Shown: positions 6,981-16,837, counted from the first letter of the stretch. The stretch is 50,489 nucleotides of DNA from Neobacillus niacini (GCF_000759675.1 NZ_BAWM01000017.1:1-50489); one strand, 5' to 3'. Numbers and translations are program-made. Notes: a model not told the origin generated them from the letters alone.

Positions 6981-8978
6981 ATGTCACATACCGTTGATAA
7001 TCTATCTGTTACTACAATAAGAACTTTATCTATTGATGCCATAAATGCAGCAAATTCAGGTCATCCTGGTCTCCCGATGGGGGCAGCACCAATGACATAT
7101 GCATTATGGGCGAAACATCTTAATCACAACCCTGAAAACCCAAAGTGGTTTAACCGTGACAGATTTGTTTTATCTGCGGGACATGGATCAAGTTTACTGT
7201 ATAGTATGCTTCATTTAGCTGGATATAATGTCACTATTGATGATTTGAAAAATTTTCGAAAGTTAAATAGTAGAACGCCAGGGCATCCTGAATTCGGTCA
7301 TACAGCAGGCGTAGAGGCAACTACAGGTCCATTAGGCCAAGGGATTGCTAATGCTGTTGGGATGGCAATGGCAGAGGCACATTTAGCAGCCAAGTTTAAT
7401 AAAGAAGGACATCCCGTTATTGATCACTACACCTATGCGTTAGTTGGAGATGGTGATTTGATGGAAGGTATTTCCTATGAAGCCATGTCGATGGCAGGCC
7501 ATATGAAACTGGGGAAGCTAGTTGTTTTATATGATTCAAATGATATCTCACTTGATGGCGAATTAAATGCTTCCTTCTCTGAAAATATAGAGAAAAGAAC
7601 AGAATCAGCCAACTGGCACTATTTAAGAGTGGATGATGGAAATGACCTTGAAGCCATTTCTAATGCCGTCGAAGCAGCCAAACAAAAAACAGACCAGCCA
7701 AGTTTGATTGAAATCAGAACGATTATTGGATATGGAAGTCCAAAAGTTGCAGGAACAAATAAAGCACATGGTGCACCACTGGGAGCCGAAGAAGGAAAAG
7801 CAACAAAACAAGCTTATAACTGGCTGTATGAAGAAGATTTCTATGTACCAGAGGAAGTAAAGGAAAACTTTGCACAATTAAAGCGTAAGGGGATCGATAC
7901 TGAACAAAGCTGGATGAACTTATTTGAATCATATAAGCAGGAATATCCAGAGTCAGCTAATCAATTAACAGAGGCAATAAGTGGAAAAGTTCTTATCGAT
8001 ACAAAAGATTTATTAACGTTTGAAACTGGGAAAAATATATCAACACGAGTTGCAAACGGAGAAGCAATTAACCATTATGTGAAATCTGTTCCGGCAATCT
8101 TTGGCGGAAGTGCAGACCTTTCTCATTCCACAATGACGGAAATAAAGGGTGAACAAATATACGCTGTTGAATCATACGGTGCACGCAATGTTTACTTTGG
8201 TGTTCGTGAACATGCAATGGGAGCAGCAGCCAATGGTATGGCATATCACGGTGGTGTGAAACCTTTTGTAAGTACATTCTTTGTCTTTAATGATTATCTT
8301 CGCCCGTCTATCCGTCTGGCAGCACTATCAAAGCTTCCAGTGATCTATGTCTTTACACATGATTCCATTGCAGTAGGTGAGGATGGTCCTACCCATGAAC
8401 CGGTTGAACATTTGGCTGCACTCAGGTCCATACCTGGATTAACGGTGATAAGACCAACGGATGCAAATGAAACAGCAAGTGCTTGGGCTTATGCTCTTCA
8501 GCAAACAGAAGGTCCGGTTGCGTTGGTCCTAAGCCGCCAAAACTTACCTGTGTTTAATGAAACAAAAGCAAATCTTGAGAACCTTTCTAAAGGAGCTTAT
8601 GTACTGCAAGAGACAAATTCAAATCCAGATGTGATTTTAATAGCTACCGGTTCAGAAGTGTCCTTGGCAGTGAACGCAAAAACAGAACTTGAAAAAGTAG
8701 ATATTTCGGTTCGTATCGTCTCCATGCCAAGTTGGGAATTATTTAGCCAGCAATCAGAAGAATATAAACAAGAGGTACTCCCTTCTTCTCAAACAAAACG
8801 CGTGGCTATTGAAATGGGAATTTCACTTGGATGGGACCGGTTTGTTGGATTTGAAGGAAAAATCTTATCGATTGAAACATTTGGTGCTTCAGGTGATGGA
8901 GCAGCAGTCATGAAGGAGTTTGGTTTTACTGCCGATAATGTAGTACGTATCACGAAAAGTGTCTTAAATCTTTCGTAA
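6981..8978 (+). CDS. tkt: Transketolase
   Basis: Transketolase moves two-carbon units between sugar phosphates using thiamine diphosphate and links the pentose-phosphate pathway to glycolysis. The product has 665 aa, full length. It has the N-terminal [12 protein letters not shown] motif, the cofactor-binding GDGDLMEG ... N motif near residue 156, and the pyrimidine-domain [25 protein letters not shown] precedes the ATG. Because it sits in a dedicated operon, it may be a second isozyme beside a housekeeping copy elsewhere; that cannot be tested from this window. Confidence 0.95.
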   Translation: MSHTVDNLSVTTIRTLSIDAINAANSGHPGLPMGAAPMTYALWAKHLNHNPENPKWFNRDRFVLSAGHGSSLLYSMLHLAGYNVTIDDLKNFRKLNSRTPGHPEFGHTAGVEATTGPLGQGIANAVGMAMAEAHLAAKFNKEGHPVIDHYTYALVGDGDLMEGISYEAMSMAGHMKLGKLVVLYDSNDISLDGELNASFSENIEKRTESANWHYLRVDDGNDLEAISNAVEAAKQKTDQPSLIEIRTIIGYGSPKVAGTNKAHGAPLGAEEGKATKQAYNWLYEEDFYVPEEVKENFAQLKRKGIDTEQSWMNLFESYKQEYPESANQLTEAISGKVLIDTKDLLTFETGKNISTRVANGEAINHYVKSVPAIFGGSADLSHSTMTEIKGEQIYAVESYGARNVYFGVREHAMGAAANGMAYHGGVKPFVSTFFVFNDYLRPSIRLAALSKLPVIYVFTHDSIAVGEDGPTHEPVEHLAALRSIPGLTVIRPTDANETASAWAYALQQTEGPVALVLSRQNLPVFNETKANLENLSKGAYVLQETNSNPDVILIATGSEVSLAVNAKTELEKVDISVRIVSMPSWELFSQQSEEYKQEVLPSSQTKRVAIEMGISLGWDRFVGFEGKILSIETFGASGDGAAVMKEFGFTADNVVRITKSVLNLS

Positions 8979-9025
8979 GAAGGTTGGTTAAAGAAAAAAT
9001 ATTCAAACTGTTGGAGGGAAACATA

Positions 9026-9919
9026 ATGAAGGTTGGACTAATTGGTTTAGGCAAAATGGGATTAAACTTAGGTCAGAATTTAATTGACCATCAACATGAA
9101 GTTGTAGCATTTGATGTTAATCCAAGTGCAGTCGAAAATATGAAAGAATATGGGGCCATCGGTGTATCAAGTTACAAAGAACTCGTTGAGTCATTGAAAC
9201 ATCCAAGAATATTGTGGATTATGGTCCCACATGCGGTTGTAGATTCCGTCATTGGTGAAATCACACCATTCCTTGAAAAAGGGGATATTGTGATTGAAGC
9301 AGGTAATTCCCATTATAAAGAATCCATTCGCCGTTATAATGAACTTGCAGAATATGGTGTAAGATTTATGGATGCAGGTACTTCAGGCGGTATGGAAGGT
9401 GCTCGACATGGAGCAAGCTATATGATTGGCGGGGATCCTGATGCATGGGAGGTGGTAGAGCCAATTTTCAAAGATACGGCTGTAGAGAACGGCTTCTTAT
9501 ATGCCGGCAAAGCGGGCAGCGGGCATTACTTAAAAATGGTTCATAATGGAATCGAATATGCCATGATGGCTGCAATAGGTGAAGGCTTTGAAGTGCTGGA
9601 AAAAAGTGAATTTGATTTTGATTACGAAAAGGTCGCGAGAGTTTGGAACAATGGTTCCGTTATTCGTTCATGGCTGATGGAATTGACTGAAAATGCTTTT
9701 TCAAAATATCCAAATTTAGAAGAAATTAAAGGGATTATGCATTCCTCAGGTGAAGGAAAATGGACAGTAGAAGAAGCTTTAGATCTAAAAACAGCAACAC
9801 CAGTCATTGCAATGTCCTTAATAATGCGCTATCGTTCTCTAGAGGATGACACCTTTACAGGTAAAGTTGTAGCGGCTTTAAGGAATGAATTTGGTGGACA
9901 TGCTGTCGAAAAGAACTAA
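9026..9919 (+). CDS. gnd: 6-phosphogluconate dehydrogenase, short decarboxylating form
   Basis: The enzyme oxidatively decarboxylates 6-phosphogluconate to ribulose 5-phosphate. The product has 297 aa, matching the short GndA/YqeC-like form and not the 470-aa form. An N-terminal Rossmann fold (KVGLIGLGKMGLNLGQNL), the substrate loop DAGTSGGMEGARHGA and the catalytic KMVHNGIEYAMM are present. The short class is often NAD-preferring, so its cofactor cannot be assumed. The ATG at 9026 is chosen over an upstream in-frame codon because GGAGGG lies 8-9 bases before it. Confidence 0.92.
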   Translation: MKVGLIGLGKMGLNLGQNLIDHQHEVVAFDVNPSAVENMKEYGAIGVSSYKELVESLKHPRILWIMVPHAVVDSVIGEITPFLEKGDIVIEAGNSHYKESIRRYNELAEYGVRFMDAGTSGGMEGARHGASYMIGGDPDAWEVVEPIFKDTAVENGFLYAGKAGSGHYLKMVHNGIEYAMMAAIGEGFEVLEKSEFDFDYEKVARVWNNGSVIRSWLMELTENAFSKYPNLEEIKGIMHSSGEGKWTVEEALDLKTATPVIAMSLIMRYRSLEDDTFTGKVVAALRNEFGGHAVEKN

Positions 9920-9952
9920 AAATATTATTTAAAAAAATTGGAGGAATTCATT

Positions 9953-10612
9953 ATGAAATTTTTTATCGATACTGCAAACCTAGAGGAAATTAAGAAGGCT
10001 TATAAAATTGGCGTATTATCAGGTGTAACTACTAACCCTTCACTCGTTGCTAAAGAAGGCGTGAAATTCGAGGATCGTATCGCAGAAATCCTAAATGCAG
10101 TTCCAGAGGTTGAGTCAGTTTCTGCCGAAGTAACACCAAATGCTTTAACGGCTGAGCAAATGATTGCGGAAGCAGACGAACTGATTAAAATCAACGGTGG
10201 CGATAAGAATATTACCATCAAAGTTCCAATGACACTTGATGGATTAGAGACTTGCCGCTATTTAACTAAAAAAGGTGTTAAGACTAACGTTACACTGATA
10301 TTTAGTGTGAACCAGGCATTATTGGCAGCTCGTGCAGGGGCAACTTATGTTTCACCATTCTTAGGACGTTTAGATGATATTAATGAAGATGGTGTAGAAC
10401 TAGTCGCAAAAATTGCTCAGATGTTCCGTGTTCAAAATCTAGATTCACAAATCATTGCAGCATCTGTTCGTCATCCTGATCATGTTACCCGTGTGGCGTT
10501 GGCTGGAGCTCATATTGCAACAATTCCATTTAAGGTCATTGAGCAATTATCAAAACATCCGTTAACAGACCAAGGTCTTGAAAAATTTGCAGCTGACTGG
10601 AAAACAGTCTAA
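9953..10612 (+). CDS. tal: Transaldolase (small, fructose-6-phosphate aldolase-like class)
   Basis: It transfers dihydroxyacetone units between sugar phosphates in the non-oxidative pentose-phosphate pathway. The product has 219 aa, typical of the small TalC/FSA-like class. The [11 protein letters not shown] motif is near residue 26, and the Schiff-base lysine lies in NITIKVPMT near residue 88. The ATG at 9953 follows GGAGG. A hairpin follows the gene and separates it from pgi. Transaldolase and fructose-6-phosphate aldolase activities cannot be told apart from sequence alone. Confidence 0.92.
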   Translation: MKFFIDTANLEEIKKAYKIGVLSGVTTNPSLVAKEGVKFEDRIAEILNAVPEVESVSAEVTPNALTAEQMIAEADELIKINGGDKNITIKVPMTLDGLETCRYLTKKGVKTNVTLIFSVNQALLAARAGATYVSPFLGRLDDINEDGVELVAKIAQMFRVQNLDSQIIAASVRHPDHVTRVALAGAHIATIPFKVIEQLSKHPLTDQGLEKFAADWKTV

Positions 10613-10627
10613 AAATTACTAAAAACT

Positions 10628-10675
10628 AAAGGGCGTTATCTCTTATCCTTTTCAGGCTAGGAAATAACGCCCTTT
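10628..10675 (+). terminator. Long hairpin between tal and pgi
   Basis: AAAGGGCGTTAT (10628-10639) is perfectly complementary to ATAACGCCCTTT (10664-10675), with 24 bases between. No T-run follows, so it may attenuate or stabilise the transcript instead of ending it. The pgi ribosome site is about 25 bases downstream. Confidence 0.55.
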
Positions 10676-10712
10676 GCACATTAGTTATATTAAAATAAGA
10701 GGAGAAACAATA

Positions 10713-12050
10713 ATGGCTATTACTTTTGATTATTCTAATGCATTATCTTTCATGCAGCAGCATGAAGTGGATTATTTAAGTGAATTTGTGAAAACAGCGC
10801 ATGACATGCTCCACGAGAAAAAAGGTCCGGGGTCTGACTATCTTGGATGGGTAGATTTACCACTTACATACAATAAAGAGGAATTTGCACGAATCAAAGC
10901 GGCAGCAGAAAGAATTCGCAGTAATTCGGATGCTTTAATCGTAATCGGAATCGGAGGCTCTTATCTTGGTGCAAGAGCTGCCATTGAAGCTCTATCTCAT
11001 ACGTTCCATAACCAAATGGATGACAAAACAGAAATTTATTTTGCTGGACAAAATATCAGTGCCACTTATATATCTCACTTGTTTGATGTGTTGAAGGACA
11101 AGGATATTTCAGTCAATGTGATTTCAAAGTCAGGTACAACAACAGAGCCAGCCATTGCGTTCCGTATTTTCCGTGATTATATGGAGAAAAAGTACGGAAA
11201 AGAAGAAGCAAGAAATCGCATATATGCCACAACAGACAGCAATAAAGGAGCTTTAAAAACACTTGCAGATGAAGAAGGATATGAAACCTTTGTTATTCCT
11301 GATGATGTTGGCGGCAGATACTCTGTGTTAACAGCAGTAGGGTTATTACCAATCGCAACCGCAGGCTTAGACATCGAGAAAATGATGGCAGGGGCTGCGG
11401 CAGCTGCGGATAAGTATAGTAATCCGAACTTGGCAGAAAATCAAAGTTATCAGTATGCTGCAGTTAGGAATGCTCTATATCGAAAAGGAAAATCGATTGA
11501 ACTACTTGTAAATTTCGAACCATCTCTTCATTATGTATCTGAATGGTGGAAACAATTATTCGGTGAAAGTGAAGGAAAGGACCAGAAAGGTCTCTATCCT
11601 GCTTCTGTCGATTTCACCACCGATCTTCATTCCATGGGACAATATGTCCAAGAAGGACGCAGGGACCTTATTGAGACAGTTGTTTCAGTAAAAGAACCTA
11701 AACTAGACATCACCCTTGGCGAAGAGGATTCTGATCTGGATGGATTAAATTATCTAGCTGGGAAAACAATGGACTATGTTAATAAGAATGCTGCACAAGG
11801 TACGGTTTTAGCCCATGTGGATGGTGGAGTTCCCAACCTATCTGTCGAATTGGATCAATTAAATGAGTATACCTTCGGCGAAATGGTATACTTCTTTGAA
11901 AAAGCATGTGGAATCAGCGGTTTATTAATGGGAGTAAATCCTTTTGACCAGCCAGGTGTAGAGGCATACAAGAAGAACATGTTTGCACTCCTGGGTAAAC
12001 CGGGATATGAAGCAGAAAGAGCAGAATTACAAAAACGCATTTCTAAATAA
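10713..12050 (+). CDS. pgi: Glucose-6-phosphate isomerase
   Basis: Pgi interconverts fructose 6-phosphate and glucose 6-phosphate, returning hexose phosphate to zwf for another turn of the oxidative cycle. The product has 445 aa, normal for Bacillus. Motifs include [17 protein letters not shown], the [10 protein letters not shown] phosphate loop and [17 protein letters not shown]. The ATG at 10713 follows GGAGAAACAATA. Its 3' end exists as two further decayed copies at 16409-16590 and 33856-34010, a sign of past duplication. It may be transcribed by readthrough from the pentose-phosphate operon. Confidence 0.95.
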   Translation: MAITFDYSNALSFMQQHEVDYLSEFVKTAHDMLHEKKGPGSDYLGWVDLPLTYNKEEFARIKAAAERIRSNSDALIVIGIGGSYLGARAAIEALSHTFHNQMDDKTEIYFAGQNISATYISHLFDVLKDKDISVNVISKSGTTTEPAIAFRIFRDYMEKKYGKEEARNRIYATTDSNKGALKTLADEEGYETFVIPDDVGGRYSVLTAVGLLPIATAGLDIEKMMAGAAAAADKYSNPNLAENQSYQYAAVRNALYRKGKSIELLVNFEPSLHYVSEWWKQLFGESEGKDQKGLYPASVDFTTDLHSMGQYVQEGRRDLIETVVSVKEPKLDITLGEEDSDLDGLNYLAGKTMDYVNKNAAQGTVLAHVDGGVPNLSVELDQLNEYTFGEMVYFFEKACGISGLLMGVNPFDQPGVEAYKKNMFALLGKPGYEAERAELQKRISK

Positions 12051-12124
12051 TGGTAATTGAAAGCACTCTTGTCTTCGATTTACGGGTTCTGTTATCGAGT
12101 ACAAACGTTCAATAACACACAAGT

Positions 12125-12160
12125 AAGCAGTCCGATTCGCATACGAATTGGACTGCTTTT
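12125..12160 (+). terminator. Terminator of pgi
   Basis: AGCAGTCCGATTCG (12126-12139) pairs with CGAATTGGACTGCT (12144-12157) and is followed by T residues. The same hairpin recurs after the pgi remnant at 16554-16585. Confidence 0.9.
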
Positions 12161-12174
12161 AATTTTGATCGGCT

Positions 12175-12468
12175 GGATATAGTTCTCTTAGTTATATTAA
12201 AGAACTGCCTATTGATACATTAAAAATAGACCAATCGTTTATAAAAGATATTCATACAAATAAAGAAAGTAAGGAAATTGCAAAGGCTATCATAAACTTA
12301 GCAAAATCCATTGGATTAAATGTCATTGCAGAGGGAATCGAACGAAAGGAACATGTTGATGAACTTAGCAAAGATGGTTATGTACAAGGACAGGGTCACT
12401 ACTACAGCAGACCATTGAATGTGGGAGCATTTGAGGATTTTATGACAACGAATCATGAAGCGTCATAA
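12175..12468 (+). pseudogene. C-terminal remnant of an EAL cyclic-di-GMP phosphodiesterase
   Basis: This is an uninterrupted frame of 97 codons without a start. It reads GYSSLSYIKELPIDTLKIDQ, then NVIAEGIE and HYYSRPL, which are hallmark parts of the second half of an EAL domain. The catalytic EAL motif and everything before GYSSL are missing. A stop codon at 12166 and the pgi terminator lie immediately upstream, so it cannot be a full gene. The open frame suggests a recent truncation. It may derive from the same type of PAS-GGDEF-EAL gene as the PAS remnant at 29646. Confidence 0.8.
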
Positions 12469-12518
12469 AGCTTGAAATAGAATTGGTTCATACTGTTATA
12501 GATTAAGATCAAGGAAAA

Positions 12519-12536
12519 TATCTTGAATTCGAGATA
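12519..12536. promoter_or_regulatory. MhqR-like operator upstream of the MarR gene
   Basis: TATCTTGAATTCGAGATA has TATCT/AGATA half-sites around a GAATTC core. It lies 62 bases before the MarR start and near a weak TTGCGT/TAAAGT promoter. Confidence 0.65.
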
Positions 12537-12597
12537 TTTTCCTTGCGTTTTATTCACTTGAGGTGTAAAGTGATAGTAACGAAAGGAAATGAGTCAT

Positions 12598-13035
12598 ATG
12601 AGAAAAAATACACTTGGTTCACTAATTTGGCTGCGTATTGCTCGTTTTACACATCAAAGTAATTTATTATCGAATGATTTCTTAAAACAGTTTGGGATCA
12701 CAGCTGCACAGTTTGATGTATTAAACCAGGTTTCGACTTATCAGCCGATCACACAAGGTCAACTTGCCACGAAAGTAACGGTGTCGGAGGGTGGAATTTC
12801 ACGTATGCTCACTCGACTTGAGCAAGAGGGATATATACAGCGTAAGCAGGACTGGAAAACCAAATGGATAACCTTGACGAAGAAAGGGGATTGTAAAATG
12901 CATGAAGTTTTTGAACATCAACTTACTTTCCAAACGTCCATTCTCAGTGAGTGCTTAACAGAGGATGAGCAAAAAACACTATACAAACTGATGACTAAGC
13001 TCCAAAAGCATACTGAGATTAAATTAGAAAAATAA
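12598..13035 (+). CDS. MarR-family transcriptional regulator
   Basis: The 145-aa winged-helix protein has the MarR pattern: [14 protein letters not shown], then the recognition helix [25 protein letters not shown] and a wing. The ATG at 12598 is chosen because AAAGGA at 12582-12587 lies 10 bases before it; the ATG at 12589 is too close. It precedes two ring-cleaving dioxygenases and a pirin on the same strand, and I infer that it controls them. A palindrome TTGACTAGTTAA lies between it and the first dioxygenase. It differs from the mhqR-type protein at 24075, with a basic C-terminus and no obvious N-terminal cysteine. Confidence 0.88.
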   Translation: MRKNTLGSLIWLRIARFTHQSNLLSNDFLKQFGITAAQFDVLNQVSTYQPITQGQLATKVTVSEGGISRMLTRLEQEGYIQRKQDWKTKWITLTKKGDCKMHEVFEHQLTFQTSILSECLTEDEQKTLYKLMTKLQKHTEIKLEK

Positions 13036-13085
13036 GGATCCTTTTACTTTTGGTAAATACGATGCTATTATTTTTTAATTATCAC

Positions 13086-13097
13086 TTGACTAGTTAA
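13086..13097. promoter_or_regulatory. Possible operator TTGACTAGTTAA
   Basis: This is a near-perfect 12-bp palindrome 21 bases before the start of the first dioxygenase and just before its ribosome site. The position suggests an operator for the preceding MarR protein, but there is no second copy in the window to support that. Confidence 0.35.
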
Positions 13098-13118
13098 CTG
13101 AAAGAGGAGGAATTATCA

Positions 13119-14063
13119 ATGTATAAAATTCCAGGACATCATCACATTTCAATGATTACAAAAAATGCAAGTCAGAATAATCACTTTTACCGCCATGTGC
13201 TTGGTTTACGTCGTGTGAAAGTAACGGTGAACCAAGATGATCCATCAATGTATCACTTATTTTTTGGAGATAAAACAGGCAGCCCGGGTACTGAACTATC
13301 ATTTTTTGAAATTCCACTAGTTGGTCATACACATCGTGGTACAAATGCCATCACAAAAATTGGTTTACTTGTACCATCAGAAGCAAGTTTATCCTATTGG
13401 AAAGCACGTTTTGAGGAACATGGTGTAACCAATAGTGACATTACAACGTATGCCAATCATCCAGCTTTACACTTTGAAGACTCTGAAGGTTTACGTATGG
13501 TACTTCTTGTCTCAAACGGGGCGAAAGTACAACACTGGGAAACGTGGGAAAAATCTGATGTTCCCAACGAGCACCAAATTCAAGGAATGGGTTCTGTGGA
13601 AATAACGGTACGAAGACTTGATAAACTAGCAAGCACGCTTACAGACATGTTTGGCTATACAGAGATCAGCCGTACGGGTGACGAAGTGATTTTTCAATCC
13701 ATCAAAGGAGAGATTTTTGGAGAAATCGTCGTAAAATATTTAGACGGCCCTTCTGAAAAACCAGGTCGCGGCAGCATTCATCATTTAGCGATTCGTGTGA
13801 AAAACGATGAGGAGCTCGAATTTTGGGACGAACAAGTACGAGCACGTGGCTTCCATTCATCTGGCATAGTCGATCGCTTCTACTTTAAGAGCCTGTATTT
13901 CCGTGAATCAAACGGAATTCTATTTGAAATTGCAACCGATGGGCCAGGGTTCACCATTGATGGGGATATTGAAACACTTGGAGAAAAATTAGATTTACCG
14001 CCATTTTTAGAAGACCGCAGAGATGAAATTGAAAAAAATCTAACACCCATTGAGAAGTTTTAA
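13119..14063 (+). CDS. Ring-cleaving dioxygenase, VOC superfamily (MhqA/MhqO-like)
   Basis: The 314-aa protein is built of two vicinal-oxygen-chelate halves. The metal site is likely formed by His in GHHHISMIT near the N-terminus, His in SIHHLAIRV and Glu in ILFEIATDGPGF. Proteins of this type in B. subtilis (MhqA, MhqE, MhqO) are induced by and protect against 2-methylhydroquinone and catechols. AGGAGG precedes the ATG. It forms a run with a paralogue (44 bases downstream) and a pirin. The actual ring substrate is not known. Confidence 0.88.
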   Translation: MYKIPGHHHISMITKNASQNNHFYRHVLGLRRVKVTVNQDDPSMYHLFFGDKTGSPGTELSFFEIPLVGHTHRGTNAITKIGLLVPSEASLSYWKARFEEHGVTNSDITTYANHPALHFEDSEGLRMVLLVSNGAKVQHWETWEKSDVPNEHQIQGMGSVEITVRRLDKLASTLTDMFGYTEISRTGDEVIFQSIKGEIFGEIVVKYLDGPSEKPGRGSIHHLAIRVKNDEELEFWDEQVRARGFHSSGIVDRFYFKSLYFRESNGILFEIATDGPGFTIDGDIETLGEKLDLPPFLEDRRDEIEKNLTPIEKF

Positions 14064-14107
14064 TGAATAAATCAAGCTTATTATAAAATTTTTAGGAGGA
14101 ATTTATA

Positions 14108-15085
14108 ATGAATCATCTAAAAGGAGTACACCACGTAACAGCTATTACAAGCAGTGCAGAAAAGAACTATGAATTTTTCACCTATGTTTTAGGTATGCGT
14201 TTAGTTAAAAAAACAGTCAACCAAGATGATATTCAAACCTATCATTTATTCTTTGCCGATGATAAAGGCAGCGCAGGCACAGACATGACGTTCTTTGACT
14301 TCCCAGGCATTCCGAAAGGTGTACATGGTACAAACGAGATTTCAAAAACCTCTTTCCGTGTACCAAGTGATGCTGCATTAGACTATTGGGTAAAACGTTT
14401 TGATCGTCTAGAAGTCAAACATACTGGAATCAAAGAGCAATTTGGCAAGAAAACACTCTCTTTCGTTGATTTTGATGATCAACAATATCAATTGATTTCA
14501 GATGAATTCAATAAAGGAGTGGAATCTGGCACACCATGGCAAAAAGGTCCAATTCCACTGGAATATGCTATTACTGGTTTAGGTCCTGTTTTTGTTCGTA
14601 TTGCGAACTTTGATTACTTTAAAGAAATGCTGGAAAAAGTTCTATTATTTAAAGAGACAGATAAAGAAGGGTCATTCCATTTATTTGAAGTCGGGGAAGG
14701 CGGGAATGGTGCATCGGTCATTGTAGAATATAATGCCATTCTTCCTCAAGCCCGACAAGGTTATGGAACAGTACACCATGCGGCATTCCGTGTAGAGAAT
14801 CGCACTGTTTTAGAAGAATGGATAGAACGACTAAGTGGTTTTGGATTCCAAACATCCGGTTATGTAAATCGTCACTTTTTTGAGTCATTGTACGCAAGAG
14901 TTGCACCGCAAATTTTATTTGAGTTTGCTACCGATGGTCCTGGTTTTATGGGTGACGAACCTTATGAAACACTTGGTGAAAAATTATCGTTACCTCCATT
15001 CTTAGAGCCTAAACGTGAAGAAATAGAAAAATTAGTTCGTCCCATTGATACAGTTAGAAGTACGAAGGAATTCGTTAAAGAATAG
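14108..15085 (+). CDS. Ring-cleaving dioxygenase, VOC superfamily
   Basis: This 325-aa paralogue of the preceding gene has the same two-domain layout: GVHHVTAITSSAEKNYEFF at the start, then GTVHHAAFRV and ILFEFATDGPGF carrying the likely second His and the Glu ligand. AGGAGG lies before the ATG. The C-terminal tail beyond PIDTV is slightly longer than in the paralogue. Two adjacent copies suggest either different ring substrates or a gene-dosage duplication. It sits 14 bases before the pirin gene and is probably cotranscribed with it. Confidence 0.88.
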   Translation: MNHLKGVHHVTAITSSAEKNYEFFTYVLGMRLVKKTVNQDDIQTYHLFFADDKGSAGTDMTFFDFPGIPKGVHGTNEISKTSFRVPSDAALDYWVKRFDRLEVKHTGIKEQFGKKTLSFVDFDDQQYQLISDEFNKGVESGTPWQKGPIPLEYAITGLGPVFVRIANFDYFKEMLEKVLLFKETDKEGSFHLFEVGEGGNGASVIVEYNAILPQARQGYGTVHHAAFRVENRTVLEEWIERLSGFGFQTSGYVNRHFFESLYARVAPQILFEFATDGPGFMGDEPYETLGEKLSLPPFLEPKREEIEKLVRPIDTVRSTKEFVKE

Positions 15086-15099
15086 GAGAGGAAATAGAA

Positions 15100-16113
15100 G
15101 TGAATAGCAAAATCATGAAAATACAAAAACTAGGATTTCCATGGGAGACAGAAGATCCGTTCCTTATGACAGTGCACCATAAAGATGCGTATCCCTCAGG
15201 AAATGACCAGCAGGGTCCTAACGTTTCATTGGAAGGCAGAAATCTTGGCGAGGATTTTACGTTGCGTGATGGTTTTAGAATGTATCATGGCACAACGGTT
15301 CCGGGATTTCCTGTACATCCCCACAGAGGTTTTGAAACGGTAACAGTCGTTCTTGAAGGGTTTGTTGATCATTTTGATTCATATGGGTCCGTAGGACGAT
15401 TTGGGAATGGTGATGTTCAATGGATGACAGCAGGAAAGGGCAGCCAGCATGCTGAAATGTTTCCTCTTATCCATCAGGACAAAGGCAATCCACTTGAATT
15501 TTTTCAGATATGGCTGAACCTGCCAGCAAAAGATAAATTCGCTGAACCTGAATATAAAATGTTATGGGCTGAGGATATACCGGAAGTACAATCAGCGGCT
15601 GCTAATGGACAGAAAACGACCCTAAGACTGATTGCCGGAAGTGTGATGGGCAAATATAGTTTAGAACCCAACTCTGCTTCTTGGGCAAACGATAAAAATC
15701 ATCATGTGGGGATCTACCTTATTCATATGGAGCCGGAAGCAGTCTTCACCCTGCCGTCAGTTTCAACGACAATGACGAGAAATTTATACTATTATCAGGG
15801 AGATAAACTAAATATAGACGAAACAGCGATTGAAACGTACCATCGTGTAAAGCTTGCCGGTGATCAGGAAATCACGATTACCAATGGAGCAACTGAGAGT
15901 TATATGCTGCTCCTAGAGGGTGAGCCGATACAAGAACCTGTGGTGTCCTATGGACCGTTTGTAATGAATACTGAGCAAGAAATTCGCGATGCATTCAAGG
16001 ATTATCAAACTACACAATATGGAGGCTGGCCGTGGGACCGTCCAGATCCTGTAAACAAACGTGAATCAGGAAGATTCGCACGCCATGCGGATGGCAGAGT
16101 TGAAAAAAGGTGA
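15100..16113 (+). CDS. Pirin-family protein (cupin)
   Basis: The 337-aa protein has the pirin N-terminal cupin. The metal-binding HPHRGFETVT motif is near residue 73, followed by the GDVQWMTAGKGSQHAEM segment with further His and Glu ligands. Bacterial pirins can act as quercetin dioxygenases or redox-responsive regulators. Next to ring-cleaving dioxygenases a role in aromatic or flavonoid oxidation is plausible but unproven. The GTG start follows GGAGAGG. Its stop runs directly into a decayed alcohol dehydrogenase fragment, which marks a rearrangement point. Confidence 0.88.
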   Translation: MNSKIMKIQKLGFPWETEDPFLMTVHHKDAYPSGNDQQGPNVSLEGRNLGEDFTLRDGFRMYHGTTVPGFPVHPHRGFETVTVVLEGFVDHFDSYGSVGRFGNGDVQWMTAGKGSQHAEMFPLIHQDKGNPLEFFQIWLNLPAKDKFAEPEYKMLWAEDIPEVQSAAANGQKTTLRLIAGSVMGKYSLEPNSASWANDKNHHVGIYLIHMEPEAVFTLPSVSTTMTRNLYYYQGDKLNIDETAIETYHRVKLAGDQEITITNGATESYMLLLEGEPIQEPVVSYGPFVMNTEQEIRDAFKDYQTTQYGGWPWDRPDPVNKRESGRFARHADGRVEKR

Positions 16114-16343
16114 CACCTAAGGCTAATACCGATGTGCACCTCAATCTTAACGACATGATTATGTCCGCCAAATCGGTCTCTGGCATACGGCAAGGTAGCA
16201 CTATACCCCAAGTGTTCATTTCCAAATTAATAGAACTATATAAACAAGGGCAATTCCCATTGGATAAACTTGTGAATTTTTACTCATATAATGAGATCAA
16301 TCAAGCGGTCTCCGATTCGGGAAGTGGAAAAACCTTAAGCTGA
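16113..16343 (+). pseudogene. C-terminal remnant of a zinc-type alcohol dehydrogenase
   Basis: The frame reads KSVSGIRQGSTIPQVFISKL, then YKQGQFPLDKLVNFYSYNEI and VSDSGSGKT, the usual C-terminal end of aryl-alcohol/zinc alcohol dehydrogenases. The catalytic zinc and Rossmann domains are absent. There is no independent ribosome site, and the frame starts within the last codons of the pirin gene. It is best read as the tail of a gene deleted during rearrangement. Confidence 0.75.
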
Positions 16344-16408
16344 TTTTGACCTTTTAATAAACAGTGGAAGCGCGCATCAGAATATTTAAAAATAAACATT
16401 TAAAAAAA

Positions 16409-16590
16409 GTTTGCACTCTTTGGTAAACCAGGATATGAGCAGAAAGAGAAGATTTACAGAAACAGATTTCTAAATAATAGTAAATGAAAGAACTCTTGTC
16501 TTAGATTAATGGGGTCTGTTATCAAGTACAAAACATTAAATAACACACTAATAAGCAGTCCGATTCGTATACGAATTGGACTGCTTTAGT
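16409..16590 (+). pseudogene. pgi: Duplicate of the pgi 3' end with its terminator
   Basis: This stretch parallels 11981-12160 nearly base for base: the last 23 codons of pgi with substitutions and a small deletion, the 3' untranslated region, and the same AGCAGTCCGATTCG hairpin (16554-16585). No upstream pgi sequence is present. It is a decayed partial duplication. Confidence 0.88.
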
Positions 16591-16765
16591 ATTATCTTTT
16601 CATTTTTTTTATTGTTGGCATCCCTAAAACTGCTAACTTTCAATCCTAACTCTGGATAAATAACATAACAAACTGATATTTTTTTAGATTTTAGTTCCTT
16701 TTAGACACATTGTGTTCTGAAACCTCATATACAGTTGTAAAAAGTTCAACTATTGGAGGAGTAAA

Positions 16766-16837
16766 ATGCAACGTTATATGTGTAAAGGGAAAATCCATAG
16801 AGCTACTGTAACAGAGGCACATTCGGGTGTTAACTAA
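16766..16837 (+). pseudogene. panD: N-terminal stub of aspartate 1-decarboxylase (panD)
   Basis: After a good ribosome site (GGAGG), a 23-codon frame reads MQRYMCKGKIHRATVTEAHS and then stops. KIHRATVTEA is the conserved PanD N-terminus, which normally leads to the self-cleaving serine at residue 25. The stub ends before that site, so no active enzyme can be made. It appears to be a broken extra copy and not the panBCD operon gene. Confidence 0.7.

Noticed and set aside
10628..10675. Riboswitch before pgi
   Set aside because: A simple long hairpin without a recognisable aptamer core; recorded only as a hairpin.
13086..13097. TTGACT within this palindrome as a -35 box
   Set aside because: It is too close to the dioxygenase ribosome site for a promoter to fit, so it was kept only as a possible operator.
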